Shown here one piece after another: positions 33,891 through 44,118 of a stretch of 64,000 nt of DNA. Origin of the DNA: Chimaeribacter arupi. Its GTDB lineage: Bacteria > Pseudomonadota > Gammaproteobacteria > Enterobacterales > Enterobacteriaceae. The translations under genes and the position numbers were made by a program. The notes under the pieces are model-generated. The model was not told the origin of the DNA. It searched no databases and was given only the letters and a program-made list of their open reading frames with translations. Position 1 is the first letter of the stretch, and the number at the start of each line of letters is the position of its first letter. The stretch is taken from positions 1-64,000 of the forward strand of contig NZ_PJZI01000001.1 of assembly GCF_002858805.1 (NCBI RefSeq), in the 5' to 3' direction.

Positions 33891-36443
33891 GTGAAGTTCG
33901 TAAAGTATTTTTTGATTCTTGCAGTGTGTTGCATTGTGCTGGGAGCTGCCTCGATCTATGGCTTGTACAAATATATCGAGCCGCAGTTGCCGGATGTGGC
34001 CACATTGAAAGATGTGCGCTTACAGACCCCGATGCAGGTGTACAGCGCAGAGGGCGAGCTGATTGCCCAGTATGGCGAGAAGCGCCGTATCCCGTTGACG
34101 CTTGACCAGATCCCGCCGGAAATGGTGCATGCCTTTATCGCGACAGAAGACAGCCGGTTCTATGAACACCACGGCGTTGACCCGGTAGGGATTGTGCGTG
34201 CCGCGTCGGTGGCGCTGGCCTCCGGCCATGCGTCGCAGGGGGCGAGCACCATTACCCAGCAGCTGGCCCGTAACTTCTTCCTCAGCCCGGAACGCACACT
34301 GATGCGTAAGATTAAGGAAGCGTTTCTGGCGATCCGGATTGAACAGTTACTGACCAAGGATGAAATCCTGGAGCTGTATCTGAATAAGATCTACCTCGGC
34401 TACCGGGCTTACGGTGTCGGGGCGGCTGCCCATGTCTATTTCGGTAAGGATGTCAGCCAGCTGACGCTGGGCGAAATGGCCGTGATTGCCGGCCTGCCAA
34501 AAGCGCCTTCCACCTTTAACCCGCTCTATTCCCACACCCGCGCGTTGTCACGCCGCAATGTGGTGCTGTCGCGGATGCTGGAAGAGAACTACATCACGCA
34601 GGCGCAGTATGAGCAGGCGCGGGATGAAGAGCTGGACGCGGATTACCACGGGCCAAGCATCGCTTTCTCAGCGCCTTACCTGTCAGAAATGGTGCGTCAG
34701 GAGATGGTGAAGCGCTACGGTGAAAACGCCTATAACGACGGCTACCGGGTTTACACCACCATTACCAAAAAGAACCAGCTGGCTGCGCAGGCCGCGGTGC
34801 GTAATAACGTGCTGGCCTATGACATGCGCCACGGTTACCGCGGCCCGTCTAAGGTGCTGTGGCAGCGCGGTGAGCCGGAATGGGATCAGCAGCAGATTAC
34901 CAAAACGCTGAAAGCCCTGCCGGTGTATGGCCCGCTGTTCCCGGCGGTGGTGACGCAAGCCACGGCCGATCAGGCCACGGCGATGCTCTCTACCGGCGAA
35001 GCCGTTACCCTGCCGCTGGCAGGTGTCCGCTGGGCGCGGGCGTTCAAGTCTGACAACCTGCAAGGGCCGACGCCGAAGCGGGTGTCGGATGTGGTGCAGC
35101 CGGGCCAGCAGATTTGGGTACGCAAAGTTGAGAACGACTGGTGGCTGGCACAGGTGCCGGACGTCAACTCCGCGCTGGTTTCGCTTGACCCGAAAGACGG
35201 CGCGGTGAAAGCGCTGGTGGGCGGCTTTGACTTTAACCAGAGTAAATTCAACCGCGCCACGCAGGCGTTGCGTCAGGTCGGCTCCAACATCAAGCCGTTC
35301 CTTTACACTGCCGCGATGGACAAAGGGCTGACGCTGGCGACCATCCTCAATGACCTGCCGATCTCCCGCTGGGATGCCGGTGCCGGTACGGACTGGCGGC
35401 CGAAAAACTCCCCGCCGGTGTATGACGGGCCAATCCGTCTGCGCCAGGGGCTGGGGCAGTCTAAAAACGTGGTGATGGTACGTGCGATGCGCGCAATGGG
35501 CGTGGATTATGCAGCAGAATACCTGCAACGCTTCGGTTTCCCGGCGCAGAATATCGTTCACTCTGAATCGCTGGCGCTGGGTTCCGCCTCGTTCACCCCG
35601 CTGCAACTGGTCCGGGGTTATGCGGTGCTGGCCAACGGCGGTTTCCTGGTAGACCCGTATTTCATCACCAAAGTGGAGGATGAGAACGGCAACACGGTGT
35701 TTGAAACCACGCCGAAAGTGGTCTGTGAAAGCTGTAATCTGCCGGTGATCTACGGCGAAACCCAGCGTTCCGTGATGCTGTCGGATGATAATGTGGAAAA
35801 CGTGGCCGTCTCGCAGGACCCGAATGCCAACGCCACCGCCCCGATGCCGCAACTGGAGCAGGTCAGCCCCGGCCAGCCGGCAGGCAATCAGCAGTATGCG
35901 CCGCATGTGATAAGCACCCCGCTGGCCTTCCTGATGCACGACGCGCTGAACAGCAACATCTTTGGTGAACCGGGCTGGATGGGTACCGGCTGGCGTGCCG
36001 GCCGTGAACTCAAGCGCCATGATATCGGCGGCAAAACCGGTACCACCAATAACTCGAAAGATGCGTGGTTCTCAGGTTACGGCCCGGATACCGTGACCTC
36101 GGTCTGGATCGGTTTCGATGACCATCGCCGCGATCTGGGCCGCAGCACGGCCTCCGGTGCCATTCCCGACCAGATTGCCGGGGCAGAAGGTGGGGCGAAA
36201 AGTGCCCAACCCGCCTGGGATGAGTACATGAAAACCGCGCTGGAAGGCATCCCGGAACAGACGGTGACCCCACCGCCCGGCATTGTCAGTGTGACGATCG
36301 ACAAGCGCACCGGCAAACTGGGTGACGGCGGTGCCGGCAGCCGCAGTGAGTACTTTATCGATGGGACACAGCCCACCGAGCACGCGGTGCATGATGTCGG
36401 CACTACCCTGATGGACAACGGCCAGACACACGAGCTGTTCTGA
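33891..36443 (+). CDS. mrcA: Penicillin-binding protein 1A
   Basis: PBP1A is a bifunctional peptidoglycan synthase in the inner membrane. The 850-residue product has a short cytoplasmic start, one membrane helix (about 7-27), and a GT51 glycosyltransferase domain with catalytic Glu86 in ATEDSRFYEHHG and GASTITQQ. An OB/ODD regulatory domain is followed by a transpeptidase with Ser465 in SNIKPF, the SKN motif and KTGTT. The start is a GTG, as in E. coli; length is identical to the 850-residue E. coli protein. It is monocistronic with a good terminator. Confidence 0.98.
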   Translation: MKFVKYFLILAVCCIVLGAASIYGLYKYIEPQLPDVATLKDVRLQTPMQVYSAEGELIAQYGEKRRIPLTLDQIPPEMVHAFIATEDSRFYEHHGVDPVGIVRAASVALASGHASQGASTITQQLARNFFLSPERTLMRKIKEAFLAIRIEQLLTKDEILELYLNKIYLGYRAYGVGAAAHVYFGKDVSQLTLGEMAVIAGLPKAPSTFNPLYSHTRALSRRNVVLSRMLEENYITQAQYEQARDEELDADYHGPSIAFSAPYLSEMVRQEMVKRYGENAYNDGYRVYTTITKKNQLAAQAAVRNNVLAYDMRHGYRGPSKVLWQRGEPEWDQQQITKTLKALPVYGPLFPAVVTQATADQATAMLSTGEAVTLPLAGVRWARAFKSDNLQGPTPKRVSDVVQPGQQIWVRKVENDWWLAQVPDVNSALVSLDPKDGAVKALVGGFDFNQSKFNRATQALRQVGSNIKPFLYTAAMDKGLTLATILNDLPISRWDAGAGTDWRPKNSPPVYDGPIRLRQGLGQSKNVVMVRAMRAMGVDYAAEYLQRFGFPAQNIVHSESLALGSASFTPLQLVRGYAVLANGGFLVDPYFITKVEDENGNTVFETTPKVVCESCNLPVIYGETQRSVMLSDDNVENVAVSQDPNANATAPMPQLEQVSPGQPAGNQQYAPHVISTPLAFLMHDALNSNIFGEPGWMGTGWRAGRELKRHDIGGKTGTTNNSKDAWFSGYGPDTVTSVWIGFDDHRRDLGRSTASGAIPDQIAGAEGGAKSAQPAWDEYMKTALEGIPEQTVTPPPGIVSVTIDKRTGKLGDGGAGSRSEYFIDGTQPTEHAVHDVGTTLMDNGQTHELF

Positions 36444-36460
36444 TCGTCTCTTCAGGCAAT

Positions 36461-36493
36461 AAAAAAGCCGGTCAGCAATGACCGGCTTTTTTT
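36461..36493. terminator. Bidirectional terminator between mrcA and nudE
   Basis: A6-GCCGGTCA, a short loop, TGACCGGC-T7. It fits both mrcA (plus) and nudE (minus). Confidence 0.93.
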
Positions 36494-36509
36494 ATACCTT
36501 GTGCGGTGT

Positions 36510-37064
36510 TTACAGCGACTGCTGGAAGAACTGCTGGGCCAGGAACAGTGCACTCACATTGCGTGCTTCCCGGAAATCCGGCTGTTGCAGCAGTTCCATC
36601 ATGCGCGCGAGCGGCCAGCGCACCTGTACCAACGGCTCCGGCTCATCCCCTTCGAGCTTTTTCGGGAAGAGATCGCGGGCAATCACGATGTTCATTTTGC
36701 TGGAGAAATAGGAAGGCGCCATCGTCAGTTTGGTCAGGTAGTCAAAACGCTGCGCACCGTACCCTACCTCTTCCATCAGTTCCCGGTTGGCGGCCTCAAG
36801 CACCCCTTCACCCGGGTCGATCAACCCTTTCGGGAAACCGAGCTCATAATCCTCAATACCCACCGCATATTCGCGGATCAGCAGCAGATCATCACCGATA
36901 ACCGGCACAATCATCACGGCTTCACGCTCTGAGGGGCGCATCCGCTCATAGACGCGCTGTTCACCATTGCTGAATGCCAGGTCAACCGATTCCACGTTGA
37001 ACAGCCGCGAGCGCGCCACGGTTTCAACTTTCAGGATTTTTGGTTTTTGCAGAGGTTTTTCCAT
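36510..37064 (-). CDS. nudE: ADP compounds hydrolase NudE (Nudix)
   Basis: NudE hydrolyses ADP-ribose, Ap3A, NADH and similar ADP-linked compounds. The 184-residue product has a full Nudix box, beginning GLIDPGEGVLEAAN and ending RELMEEVGYG, with the usual E and REXXEE residues. It begins MEKPLQKPKILKVETV and lies convergent to mrcA, as in E. coli. Confidence 0.96.
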   Translation of the reverse strand: MEKPLQKPKILKVETVARSRLFNVESVDLAFSNGEQRVYERMRPSEREAVMIVPVIGDDLLLIREYAVGIEDYELGFPKGLIDPGEGVLEAANRELMEEVGYGAQRFDYLTKLTMAPSYFSSKMNIVIARDLFPKKLEGDEPEPLVQVRWPLARMMELLQQPDFREARNVSALFLAQQFFQQSL

Positions 37065-37646
37065 GTCATCCCCAAGAATTCGAGCCTGCGACAGGCGTTA
37101 ACCATGACCCTGTCATGGCATGCTACATTATGGCGTGTTACATCCCATTGCGTACGATTACCCCAGGGCGTGCTGCCGCCCCGCGCGCTCAGGGTGCAAT
37201 GGGCAGCCGGTGGCGTAGTGACCCGGCACGCGGTCCATTGTGCGTTACCCGGTATGGCCGCGGCAATTGCCTGCTGAGTTTTTACTTATTATTAACAGAG
37301 CCGGCCCGCTTGCTACAGGCTTTTTTCTGCACAGAACGCGCTTTTTTCCAGCATACCGTGACGGCGGGTGATTTCTTTTCGCTGCTTTGCAAGATCTTTT
37401 TCTATCAATTGGTTACGCTTACGGCGATTCGCAGGCAAAATAGGATTATGCCGATATTGGCAGGGCAAGCTGATTGTTATCATCCAATGAGGTCTATATT
37501 TGCCCTATCCTTTTGTCACCGCTGGTTAAGCCCGGTATACCGTTCTCTCTGGTGGTACGTTAAGCTGCTTGCATGTCACAACACACACTTAATATACTGT
37601 TTTTAAAAGAGTTGACACACGTCAGCGTCGCCCTAACGGGGAATAG
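37065..37646. promoter_or_regulatory. Long nudE-igaA divergent spacer with igaA promoter candidate
   Basis: 582 bp without a gene I can support. A promoter candidate for igaA is TTGCAT (37569-37574), 18 bp, TATACT (37593-37598), giving a leader of about 40 nt. The middle part is unusually AT-rich in places (37290-37480). Open frames crossing it have no ribosome binding site or recognisable family. Confidence 0.45.
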
Positions 37647-39791
37647 ATGAGCACAATAGCCGTAATATTGGCTGCACTGTTTGCCATGCTGATCGTTATC
37701 GGGGGTTATTTGAGAAGTATTTTGCGTCATCGTACGCCCTTTGCTTCGTCGCTGCCTTTCATGAAGCCAACCCATCGTAAACTGACACCAGAAGAACGTC
37801 AGGCCGTCGAGCGCTACCTGCGCCAAAGTGACCGGCTGAGCCTCAGCTCGCTCTCTGCCAGCAACAATATTTTCTCCCTGCGGGACAAACTCACCTTAAC
37901 GCCGAAGAGCGATACCGTCTATTCACTGACCAAAGCGATCACCCGTTATGGGGTCGCCAGTGATGAGCCAAATAAATGGCGCTATTACCTGGATACGGAA
38001 GAGGTACACCTGCCGCCGTTCTGGGAGCCTTACATCACGCAGGACAACCAGGTTGAGATCATCCGCACCCAGACCATTCCGCTGGTGATCTCCCTGAACG
38101 GCCATTCGCTGCTCAACCATGTGTATGACCGCCGCACCCCGCCGGCCCCGGTCGTGGTGGCACCGTCGCAGAACGCCTCTATCCGCAAGGAAGAGAGCGA
38201 ACACATTGAGTTGCTGACCATCCGCCGTGAAACGCCGGAAGAGCACGCGCTTTATCAGTCCAATGGCGTGCGTGAAGCGTTGGCGCTGTCCGGCGCGATG
38301 ATCCTGCTGTTTTTCAGCCTGACCAGCCCGATGGTGTTCCTGCCGTGGCTGATTTTGCTGGCCGTGATCCTGAGCGCCTGGGCAGGCTGGCGCCTGCTGC
38401 GCCGCCCGCAGGAGCGTGACCTGCAGGAGATCCACTGCCTGCGCGGCGCGCCGAAACGTTGGGGGCTGTTTGGCGAATCGAATCAGGGCAACATCAGCAA
38501 TATTTCCCTCGGCATCATTGACCTGATTTACCCGGCGCACTGGCAGCCTTATGTCTCGCGCGATCTCGGGCAGGTCACGGATGTGGACATCTACCTCAAC
38601 CGGCAGGTGGTGCGCCAGGGCCATTACCTCTCCCTGCATGACGAGGTAAAACATTTCCCGCTGCAACGCTGGGCCAAAAGCCTGGTGCTGATGTGCGGCT
38701 CGCTGCTGGTTCTGCTGATGCTGACCAGCTACATCTCCCTGAGCCTGCCGCTGAAACTGAGCCTGGCGTGGATCCAGGGGGCCAGCAGCACGCAGGTCAC
38801 CAGCGTACAGGCGTTGGAAAATACGCCGCTGCGCATCGGGGATACCCTGCGGGCGCAGGGGAACGGCATGTGCTATATCCCGCCCCATTACCAGACCAGC
38901 AAACATTACGCCTTTATGCCGTTTGATTGCTCCGGCATTTACTGGAACAACGCCGCGCCGCTGCCGCTGCCGGAGTCTGACACCATTGATAAAGCCTCTG
39001 CCCTGCTGGCGGCGGTGAATAACCAGTTGCACCCGGCGGGCGGTACAGACCAGAACATCAACCCGCAACTGGCGACTGCCATTGAGAAATCGGGCATGAT
39101 CCTGCTGGATAACTTTGCGGATATCGTGCTGAAAACCCAGGCGTTGTGCAGTAACGATGAAGATTGTGTGCGGCTGAAGAATGCGTTGGTCAACCTGGGG
39201 AATGCCCAGAACTGGAGCGCGCTGGTCAAGCGGGCGCAGTCCGGCAGTATGCGCGGCATGAATGTGCTGTTGCGCCCGGTAAGCGCAGAATCGCTGGATA
39301 ATCTGGTTAACAGCGCGGCGTCTTCCTTCTTCTTCCACGAGACCCACCGCGCGGCAGAAGCGTTAAACAGCCCGCCGCCGGGCGGCTTCCTGATCACCAG
39401 TGATGAGGGCAAGCAACTGGTGAGCCATGCGCAGCCTGCCCTGTCGCTCTACGATTACAGCGCACAGGAACAGTGGCATGAGTTGCAGCGCCTTTCCGGC
39501 CTGCTGCTGCATACGCCGTTCCGGGCCGAAGGGATCATCACCAACATCACCATTGATGCCAACGGCACGCGGCACATCTCGCTGCACAGCGAGCCGGACA
39601 TGATCACGTTGTGGCGCTATATGGGCACCAGCCTGTTGCTGCTGCTGGTCACGGTGAGCTTTATCGTGAATGCCGTGCTGCTGGTGAAACGCCTGCGCCG
39701 CCACCAGCGCCGGATCAGTGATATTCAGCACTATTACGATCACTGTTTTAACCCGTCACTCTCCCCGATGCCGCTGCGCCCCTTCAGCTGA
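37647..39791 (+). CDS. igaA: Intracellular growth attenuator IgaA (UmoB/YrfF)
   Basis: IgaA is an inner-membrane protein that restrains the Rcs phosphorelay by contact with RcsD. The 714-residue product has an N-terminal membrane helix (residues 4-22), two helices at about 205-245, one at about 340-365 and one near 660-680, with a large periplasmic domain between the last two. In Salmonella it is essential unless Rcs is inactive. The envelope context (mrcA, ompR-envZ) is conserved. Confidence 0.95.
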   Translation: MSTIAVILAALFAMLIVIGGYLRSILRHRTPFASSLPFMKPTHRKLTPEERQAVERYLRQSDRLSLSSLSASNNIFSLRDKLTLTPKSDTVYSLTKAITRYGVASDEPNKWRYYLDTEEVHLPPFWEPYITQDNQVEIIRTQTIPLVISLNGHSLLNHVYDRRTPPAPVVVAPSQNASIRKEESEHIELLTIRRETPEEHALYQSNGVREALALSGAMILLFFSLTSPMVFLPWLILLAVILSAWAGWRLLRRPQERDLQEIHCLRGAPKRWGLFGESNQGNISNISLGIIDLIYPAHWQPYVSRDLGQVTDVDIYLNRQVVRQGHYLSLHDEVKHFPLQRWAKSLVLMCGSLLVLLMLTSYISLSLPLKLSLAWIQGASSTQVTSVQALENTPLRIGDTLRAQGNGMCYIPPHYQTSKHYAFMPFDCSGIYWNNAAPLPLPESDTIDKASALLAAVNNQLHPAGGTDQNINPQLATAIEKSGMILLDNFADIVLKTQALCSNDEDCVRLKNALVNLGNAQNWSALVKRAQSGSMRGMNVLLRPVSAESLDNLVNSAASSFFFHETHRAAEALNSPPPGGFLITSDEGKQLVSHAQPALSLYDYSAQEQWHELQRLSGLLLHTPFRAEGIITNITIDANGTRHISLHSEPDMITLWRYMGTSLLLLLVTVSFIVNAVLLVKRLRRHQRRISDIQHYYDHCFNPSLSPMPLRPFS

Positions 39792-39907
39792 TCGCCTTCC
39801 TGCAAGACGCCGGGCAGAACCGCCCGCGTCTGTGCTAGGCTAAACGTTTAACGGCGCGCCCTCTTCCCCTTCTGCACGCCGCGGATTCACACAGACAGGA
39901 ACTTTTT

Positions 39908-40582
39908 ATGCCGCCGGATTTTGACTGGACCTGCATCGATACCGTTTTGCTGGACATGGATGGCACGCTGCTCGATCTGGAGTTTGACAGCTACTTCTGG
40001 TTGAAGCATGTACCGCAAACGCTCAGCGAACGGCGCGGGATCCCACTGGCGCAGGCGCAGGCACTGATTGAGGCGCAGTATCAGGCGGTGCAGCACACGC
40101 TGAGCTGGTATTGCTTTGATTACTGGAGCACCACGCTCGATCTGGACATCCACAGCATGACGCACGCCCTGGGCCACCGCGCCAGCGTCCGGGAAGATAC
40201 CCTGCCCTTCCTCGACGCCCTGCGTGCGCAGGGAAAACGGACGATTTTGCTGACCAATGCGCACCCGCACAGCCTGGCGGTAAAAATGGCACATACCGGC
40301 CTCGATGCGCACCTTGATTTATTGCTATCTACCCATACATTTGGTTATCCCAAAGAGGATCAGCGCTTGTGGCAGGCGGTGCAGCAGCACACCGGGTTCG
40401 ATCCGGCGCGCACATTATTTGTGGATGACGGTGAACCCATTCTGGATGCGGCCAAACAATTCGGCATCCGCTACTGCCTGGGCGTTGAAAACCCGGACTC
40501 CAGCATGGCGAGAAAGACCTTTTTGCGCCATCCCTCAATGCATGACTACCGCACGTTGTTACCGGCCGCTTCCCGCCCATAA
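39908..40582 (+). CDS. yrfG: GMP/IMP nucleotidase YrfG (HAD family)
   Basis: A 224-residue HAD phosphatase with DMDGTLLDL (catalytic Asp pair near residues 16-18), TNAHPH and VDDGEPILDAA. E. coli YrfG (222 residues) dephosphorylates GMP and IMP. It lies upstream of hslR and hslO with 21-bp spacing, consistent with one transcript. Confidence 0.93.
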   Translation: MPPDFDWTCIDTVLLDMDGTLLDLEFDSYFWLKHVPQTLSERRGIPLAQAQALIEAQYQAVQHTLSWYCFDYWSTTLDLDIHSMTHALGHRASVREDTLPFLDALRAQGKRTILLTNAHPHSLAVKMAHTGLDAHLDLLLSTHTFGYPKEDQRLWQAVQQHTGFDPARTLFVDDGEPILDAAKQFGIRYCLGVENPDSSMARKTFLRHPSMHDYRTLLPAASRP

Positions 40583-40603
40583 CGACCCGTTCAGGAGGTT
40601 GCG

Positions 40604-41011
40604 ATGAAGGAGACCCATCAGGATGACAATGCCGTCCGTCTGGATAAATGGCTGTGGGCCGCACGCTTCTATAAAACCCGTGCCCTGGCCCGTGAAATGA
40701 TTGAAGGCGGCAAAGTGCACTATAACGGACAGCGCACCAAGCCGAGCAAGCTGGTTGAGGTGAATGCCGAGATCAAACTGCGTCAGGGAAATGACGACCG
40801 GACCCTGACTGTGCTGGCCGTGACCGCACAGCGGCGCGGCGCCCCTGAGGCGCAGCTGCTGTATGAGGAGACGGCGGCCAGTATCGAAAACCGGGAGAAA
40901 GTGGCGCTGGCGCGTAAAACCCAGTCGCTGACCATGCCCCACCCGGACCGGCGCCCGGACAAGAAAGAGCGCCGCAACCTGATCAAATTTAAATATGGCG
41001 AAGGTGAGTGA
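40604..41011 (+). CDS. hslR: Ribosome-associated heat shock protein Hsp15
   Basis: Hsp15 binds stalled 50S subunits carrying peptidyl-tRNA and helps free them. The 135-residue product has an S4-like RNA-binding domain ([19 protein letters not shown]) and a basic helical tail. AGGAGG precedes the ATG. It is followed 25 bp later by hslO, both heat-shock genes in E. coli. Confidence 0.96.
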   Translation: MKETHQDDNAVRLDKWLWAARFYKTRALAREMIEGGKVHYNGQRTKPSKLVEVNAEIKLRQGNDDRTLTVLAVTAQRRGAPEAQLLYEETAASIENREKVALARKTQSLTMPHPDRRPDKKERRNLIKFKYGEGE

Positions 41012-41036
41012 GCCTCCGCTGCACAGAGAGACTATT

Positions 41037-41939
41037 ATGGCTAATCAAGATTCCAACGCGACGCACGACCAGCTGCATCGTTTCCTGTTCCAGAACCAGG
41101 CCGTGCGCGGCGAACTGGTGACCCTGAGCGACACCTATCAACAGGTGCTGGAAAACCACCACTATCCGGCACCGGTGAAAACCCTGCTGGGCGAATTGCT
41201 GGTGGCCACCAGTTTGCTGACGGCCACCCTGAAATTTGACGGTGACATCACCGTGCAGATCCAGGGCGACGGCCCGCTGAAGATGGCCGTGGTCAACGGG
41301 AATAACCGCCAGGAGATGCGCGGCGTCGCCCGTGTGCAGGAAGAAGCCGCCATCGCGCCGGAAAGCACGCTGAAGCAGATGATCGGCAACGGTTACCTGG
41401 TGATCACGATTACCCCGGCGGAAGGCGAGCGCTATCAGGGTGTGGTCGGTCTGGAAGGGGACACCGTGGCAGAATGCCTGGAGAATTACTTCCTGCAATC
41501 TGAACAGCTGCCGACCCGCCTGTTCATCCGTACCGGCGAAGCCGACGGCAAACCGGCCGCTGCCGGGATGCTGTTGCAGGTGCTGCCGGCGCAGAACGCC
41601 TCCACCGATGATTTCGACCACCTGACCCAGCTGACCGCCACCGTGAAAAACGAGGAGCTGTTCGGCCTGCCGGCGCATGAGGTGCTGTACCGCCTCTACC
41701 ATCAGGAAGAGGCCACGGTATATGAGCCGCAGTCCGTGTGCTTCCGTTGCAGTTGCTCGCGTGAGCGCTGTGCGAATGCCCTGCGCGCCCTGCCGGATGA
41801 AGATCTGCAAAGCATTCTGGAAGAAGAAGGCCAGATTGATATGCATTGTGATTACTGCGGTGCTGACTACGTATTCGACAAGGTCGATGTCGGCGCGCTG
41901 CGCAATGCGGGCAATGAGCAAAACCCACAAATTCATTAA
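41037..41939 (+). CDS. hslO: Redox-regulated chaperone Hsp33
   Basis: Hsp33 is a holdase activated when oxidants release its zinc. The 300-residue product starts [20 protein letters not shown]. The four zinc ligands are visible as Cys238 and Cys240 (CSC) and Cys271 and Cys274 (CDYC). Two additional cysteines, 235 and 245, flank the first pair. An in-frame ATG at 40995 would overlap hslR and is rejected because the relatives start at the later position. Confidence 0.96.
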   Translation: MANQDSNATHDQLHRFLFQNQAVRGELVTLSDTYQQVLENHHYPAPVKTLLGELLVATSLLTATLKFDGDITVQIQGDGPLKMAVVNGNNRQEMRGVARVQEEAAIAPESTLKQMIGNGYLVITITPAEGERYQGVVGLEGDTVAECLENYFLQSEQLPTRLFIRTGEADGKPAAAGMLLQVLPAQNASTDDFDHLTQLTATVKNEELFGLPAHEVLYRLYHQEEATVYEPQSVCFRCSCSRERCANALRALPDEDLQSILEEEGQIDMHCDYCGADYVFDKVDVGALRNAGNEQNPQIH

Positions 41940-41948
41940 TTTTTCTGA

Positions 41949-41974
41949 GGCAGCCTCCCGGCTGCCCTTTTTTT
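41949..41974 (+). terminator. Intrinsic terminator of hslO
   Basis: GGCAGCC, loop, GGCTGCC then seven T's, 10 bp after the stop codon. Confidence 0.9.
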
Positions 41975-42144
41975 GTCCGATCCCCCGCCAATCTTGCCTG
42001 CGTTTCATTTTATGACGTGTGCTATCTCGCAGAATTGTTAAAAATAAGTGTTCTCTATTATTTTTTTTGACCCCCATCGCGTTTAATACAGACCGTGACC
42101 CTACACACTGTGTTAGTAACGTATAGCAACTAAGGAGTAGTGAA

Positions 42145-43764
42145 ATGCGTGATCACGGTATAACACCTGATACCCTGGCCGCCTACGGCATCCATAATGT
42201 CAGCGACATCGTCTATAACCCGGACTATGCGCGTCTGTATCAGGAGGAGACTGCACCGGGGCTGGAAGGCTATGAGCGTGGCATTGAAACCAGCCTGGGC
42301 GCGATTGCTGTGGATACCGGCATCTTCACCGGCCGTTCGCCAAAAGATAAGTACATCGTCCGGGATGACACCACGCGGGACACCGTCTGGTGGGCGGATA
42401 AAGGGACCGGCAAGAATGATAATAAACCCTTAAGCCAGGAAACCTGGAACGCCCTGAAAGCCTGCGTGACGGATCAGCTCAGCGGCAAGCGCCTGTTTGT
42501 GGTGGATGCTTTCTGCGGTGCCAACCCGGACAGCCGCCTGAAAGTACGTTTTATTACCGAAGTGGCCTGGCAGGCCCATTTCGTTAAGAACATGTTTATC
42601 CGCCCGACTGACGAGGAACTTGCTGATTTTACGCCGGATTTCATCGTGATGAACGGCGCGAAATGCACGAACCCGAACTGGCGTGAACAGGGGCTGAACT
42701 CCGAGAACTTTGTGGCGTTCAACCTTACGGAAAACATCCAGTTAATCGGCGGCAGCTGGTATGGCGGCGAGATGAAAAAAGGGTTGTTCTCGGTGATGAA
42801 CTACCTGTTACCGCTGAAAAACATCGCCTCTATGCACTGCTCAGCCAACGTGGGCGAGCAGGGCGATGTGGCGGTCTTCTTCGGCCTTTCCGGCACCGGC
42901 AAAACTACCCTCTCCACCGACCCGCAACGCCAGTTGATTGGTGATGATGAACACGGCTGGGATGATGACGGCGTGTTCAACTTCGAAGGCGGCTGCTACG
43001 CCAAAACCATCAAACTCTCCGAACAGGCTGAGCCGGAGATCTACCACGCTATCCGCCGCGATGCGCTGCTGGAAAACGTGGTAGTGCGCGAAGACGGCAC
43101 CATCGATTTTGATGACGGCTCGAAAACGGAAAATACCCGTGTCTCTTACCCGATCTACCACATCGACAACATCGTCAAGCCGGTGTCGAAAGCGGGCCAC
43201 GCGACCAAAGTGATTTTCCTGACGGCTGACGCCTTTGGTGTGCTGCCGCCGGTGTCGAAACTCACCGCCGACCAGACGCAATACCACTTCCTGTCCGGGT
43301 TCACGGCCAAACTGGCCGGTACCGAACGTGGCGTGACAGAACCGACCCCGACCTTCTCAGCCTGTTTCGGCGCAGCCTTCCTGAGCCTGCACCCGACGCA
43401 GTATGCAGAAGTGCTGGTGAAGCGTATGCAGGCGGCAGGCGCCCAGGCGTATCTGGTCAATACCGGCTGGAACGGCACCGGCAAACGCATTTCGCTCAAA
43501 CATACCCGTGCCATCATCAATGCCATCCTCAGCGGTGAGCTTGATCAGCAGGAAACCTTCACACTGCCTGTCTTTAACCTGGCCGTGCCGATGGCGGTAC
43601 CGGGCGTGGATGAGCACCTGCTTGACCCGCGCAACACCTACAGTGATGCCGCGCAGTGGCAGGCGAAGGCGGACGATCTGGCACGCCAGTTTATCGCCAA
43701 CTTCGATAAATACACGGATACCCCGGCAGGCGCAGCCCTGGTGAAAGCCGGCCCGGCGCTCTGA
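42145..43764 (+). CDS. pckA: Phosphoenolpyruvate carboxykinase (ATP)
   Basis: PckA converts oxaloacetate to phosphoenolpyruvate, the entry step of gluconeogenesis. The 539-residue product has the kinase-1a P-loop [11 protein letters not shown] near residues 248-257, the [19 protein letters not shown] metal-binding stretch and RVSYPIYHI. Length is close to E. coli (540). Upstream (42050-42120) is AT-rich; a poor CRP-like site near 42020 is noted but not claimed. TAAGGAG precedes the ATG. Confidence 0.98.
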   Translation: MRDHGITPDTLAAYGIHNVSDIVYNPDYARLYQEETAPGLEGYERGIETSLGAIAVDTGIFTGRSPKDKYIVRDDTTRDTVWWADKGTGKNDNKPLSQETWNALKACVTDQLSGKRLFVVDAFCGANPDSRLKVRFITEVAWQAHFVKNMFIRPTDEELADFTPDFIVMNGAKCTNPNWREQGLNSENFVAFNLTENIQLIGGSWYGGEMKKGLFSVMNYLLPLKNIASMHCSANVGEQGDVAVFFGLSGTGKTTLSTDPQRQLIGDDEHGWDDDGVFNFEGGCYAKTIKLSEQAEPEIYHAIRRDALLENVVVREDGTIDFDDGSKTENTRVSYPIYHIDNIVKPVSKAGHATKVIFLTADAFGVLPPVSKLTADQTQYHFLSGFTAKLAGTERGVTEPTPTFSACFGAAFLSLHPTQYAEVLVKRMQAAGAQAYLVNTGWNGTGKRISLKHTRAIINAILSGELDQQETFTLPVFNLAVPMAVPGVDEHLLDPRNTYSDAAQWQAKADDLARQFIANFDKYTDTPAGAALVKAGPAL

Positions 43765-43772
43765 TCCCCCTC

Positions 43773-43808
43773 TTCAGGCGCACGCCGTGCGCCTGAATTC
43801 TTCTTTTG
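43773..43808 (+). terminator. Intrinsic terminator of pckA
   Basis: TTCAGGCGCA, a short loop and TGCGCCTGAA followed by the T-rich TTCTTCTTTT, about 10 bp after the pckA stop. Confidence 0.88.
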
Positions 43809-43875
43809 CCGGGTGCTTTTACCGCGCAAATTCTGTGTTATGCCTGTTCCCCCGGTTTATTGATAAGTGTTCCCT

Positions 43876-44118
43876 ATGGCTACTCTGACGATCCGCAATC
43901 TCGATGATGAAATAAAAGAACAACTGCGCCTTGCCGCAGCACGCAACGGCCACTCAATGGAAGAAGAAGTGCGCGCCATCCTCCGGCAGGCGATGCTGGG
44001 CAGCACGCCCAATTACGGCCTGGCCAGCCGGGTCCGCCAGCGCTTTGCTGCGTTAAGTGACAGCGAACTGACCATCCCGGCACGCGATATGCCGACGCGC
44101 CAGCTGGAGATCGAATAA
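43876..44118 (+). CDS. FitA/VapB-type ribbon-helix-helix antitoxin
   Basis: An 80-residue protein with an N-terminal ribbon-helix-helix DNA-binding domain (ATLTIRNLDDEIKEQLRLAA, then NGHSMEEEVRAILR), the pattern of FitA-like antitoxins. The C-terminal 35 residues should wrap the toxin. A GTG three codons upstream is a weaker start. Its stop overlaps the toxin ATG by one base (TAATG), so the pair is translationally coupled. Such antitoxins usually bind their own promoter. The pair is absent from the E. coli pckA-envZ spacer. Confidence 0.9.
   Translation: MATLTIRNLDDEIKEQLRLAAARNGHSMEEEVRAILRQAMLGSTPNYGLASRVRQRFAALSDSELTIPARDMPTRQLEIE

Noticed and set aside
34683-36020. 445-codon open frame antisense to mrcA
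   Set aside because: Shadow of a GC-rich conserved gene; composition is Arg/His-rich with no recognisable domain.
37040-37606. 188-codon frame in the nudE-igaA spacer
   Set aside because: Overlaps the nudE start, lacks a ribosome binding site and resembles no protein family I know.
37923-39347. 474-codon open frame antisense to igaA
   Set aside because: Same reasoning: a Gln/Arg/His-rich shadow of a well-supported gene.
42015-42040. CRP-like site upstream of pckA (TGTGC, six bases, GCAGA)
   Set aside because: Only about 12 of 22 consensus positions match, too few to claim.
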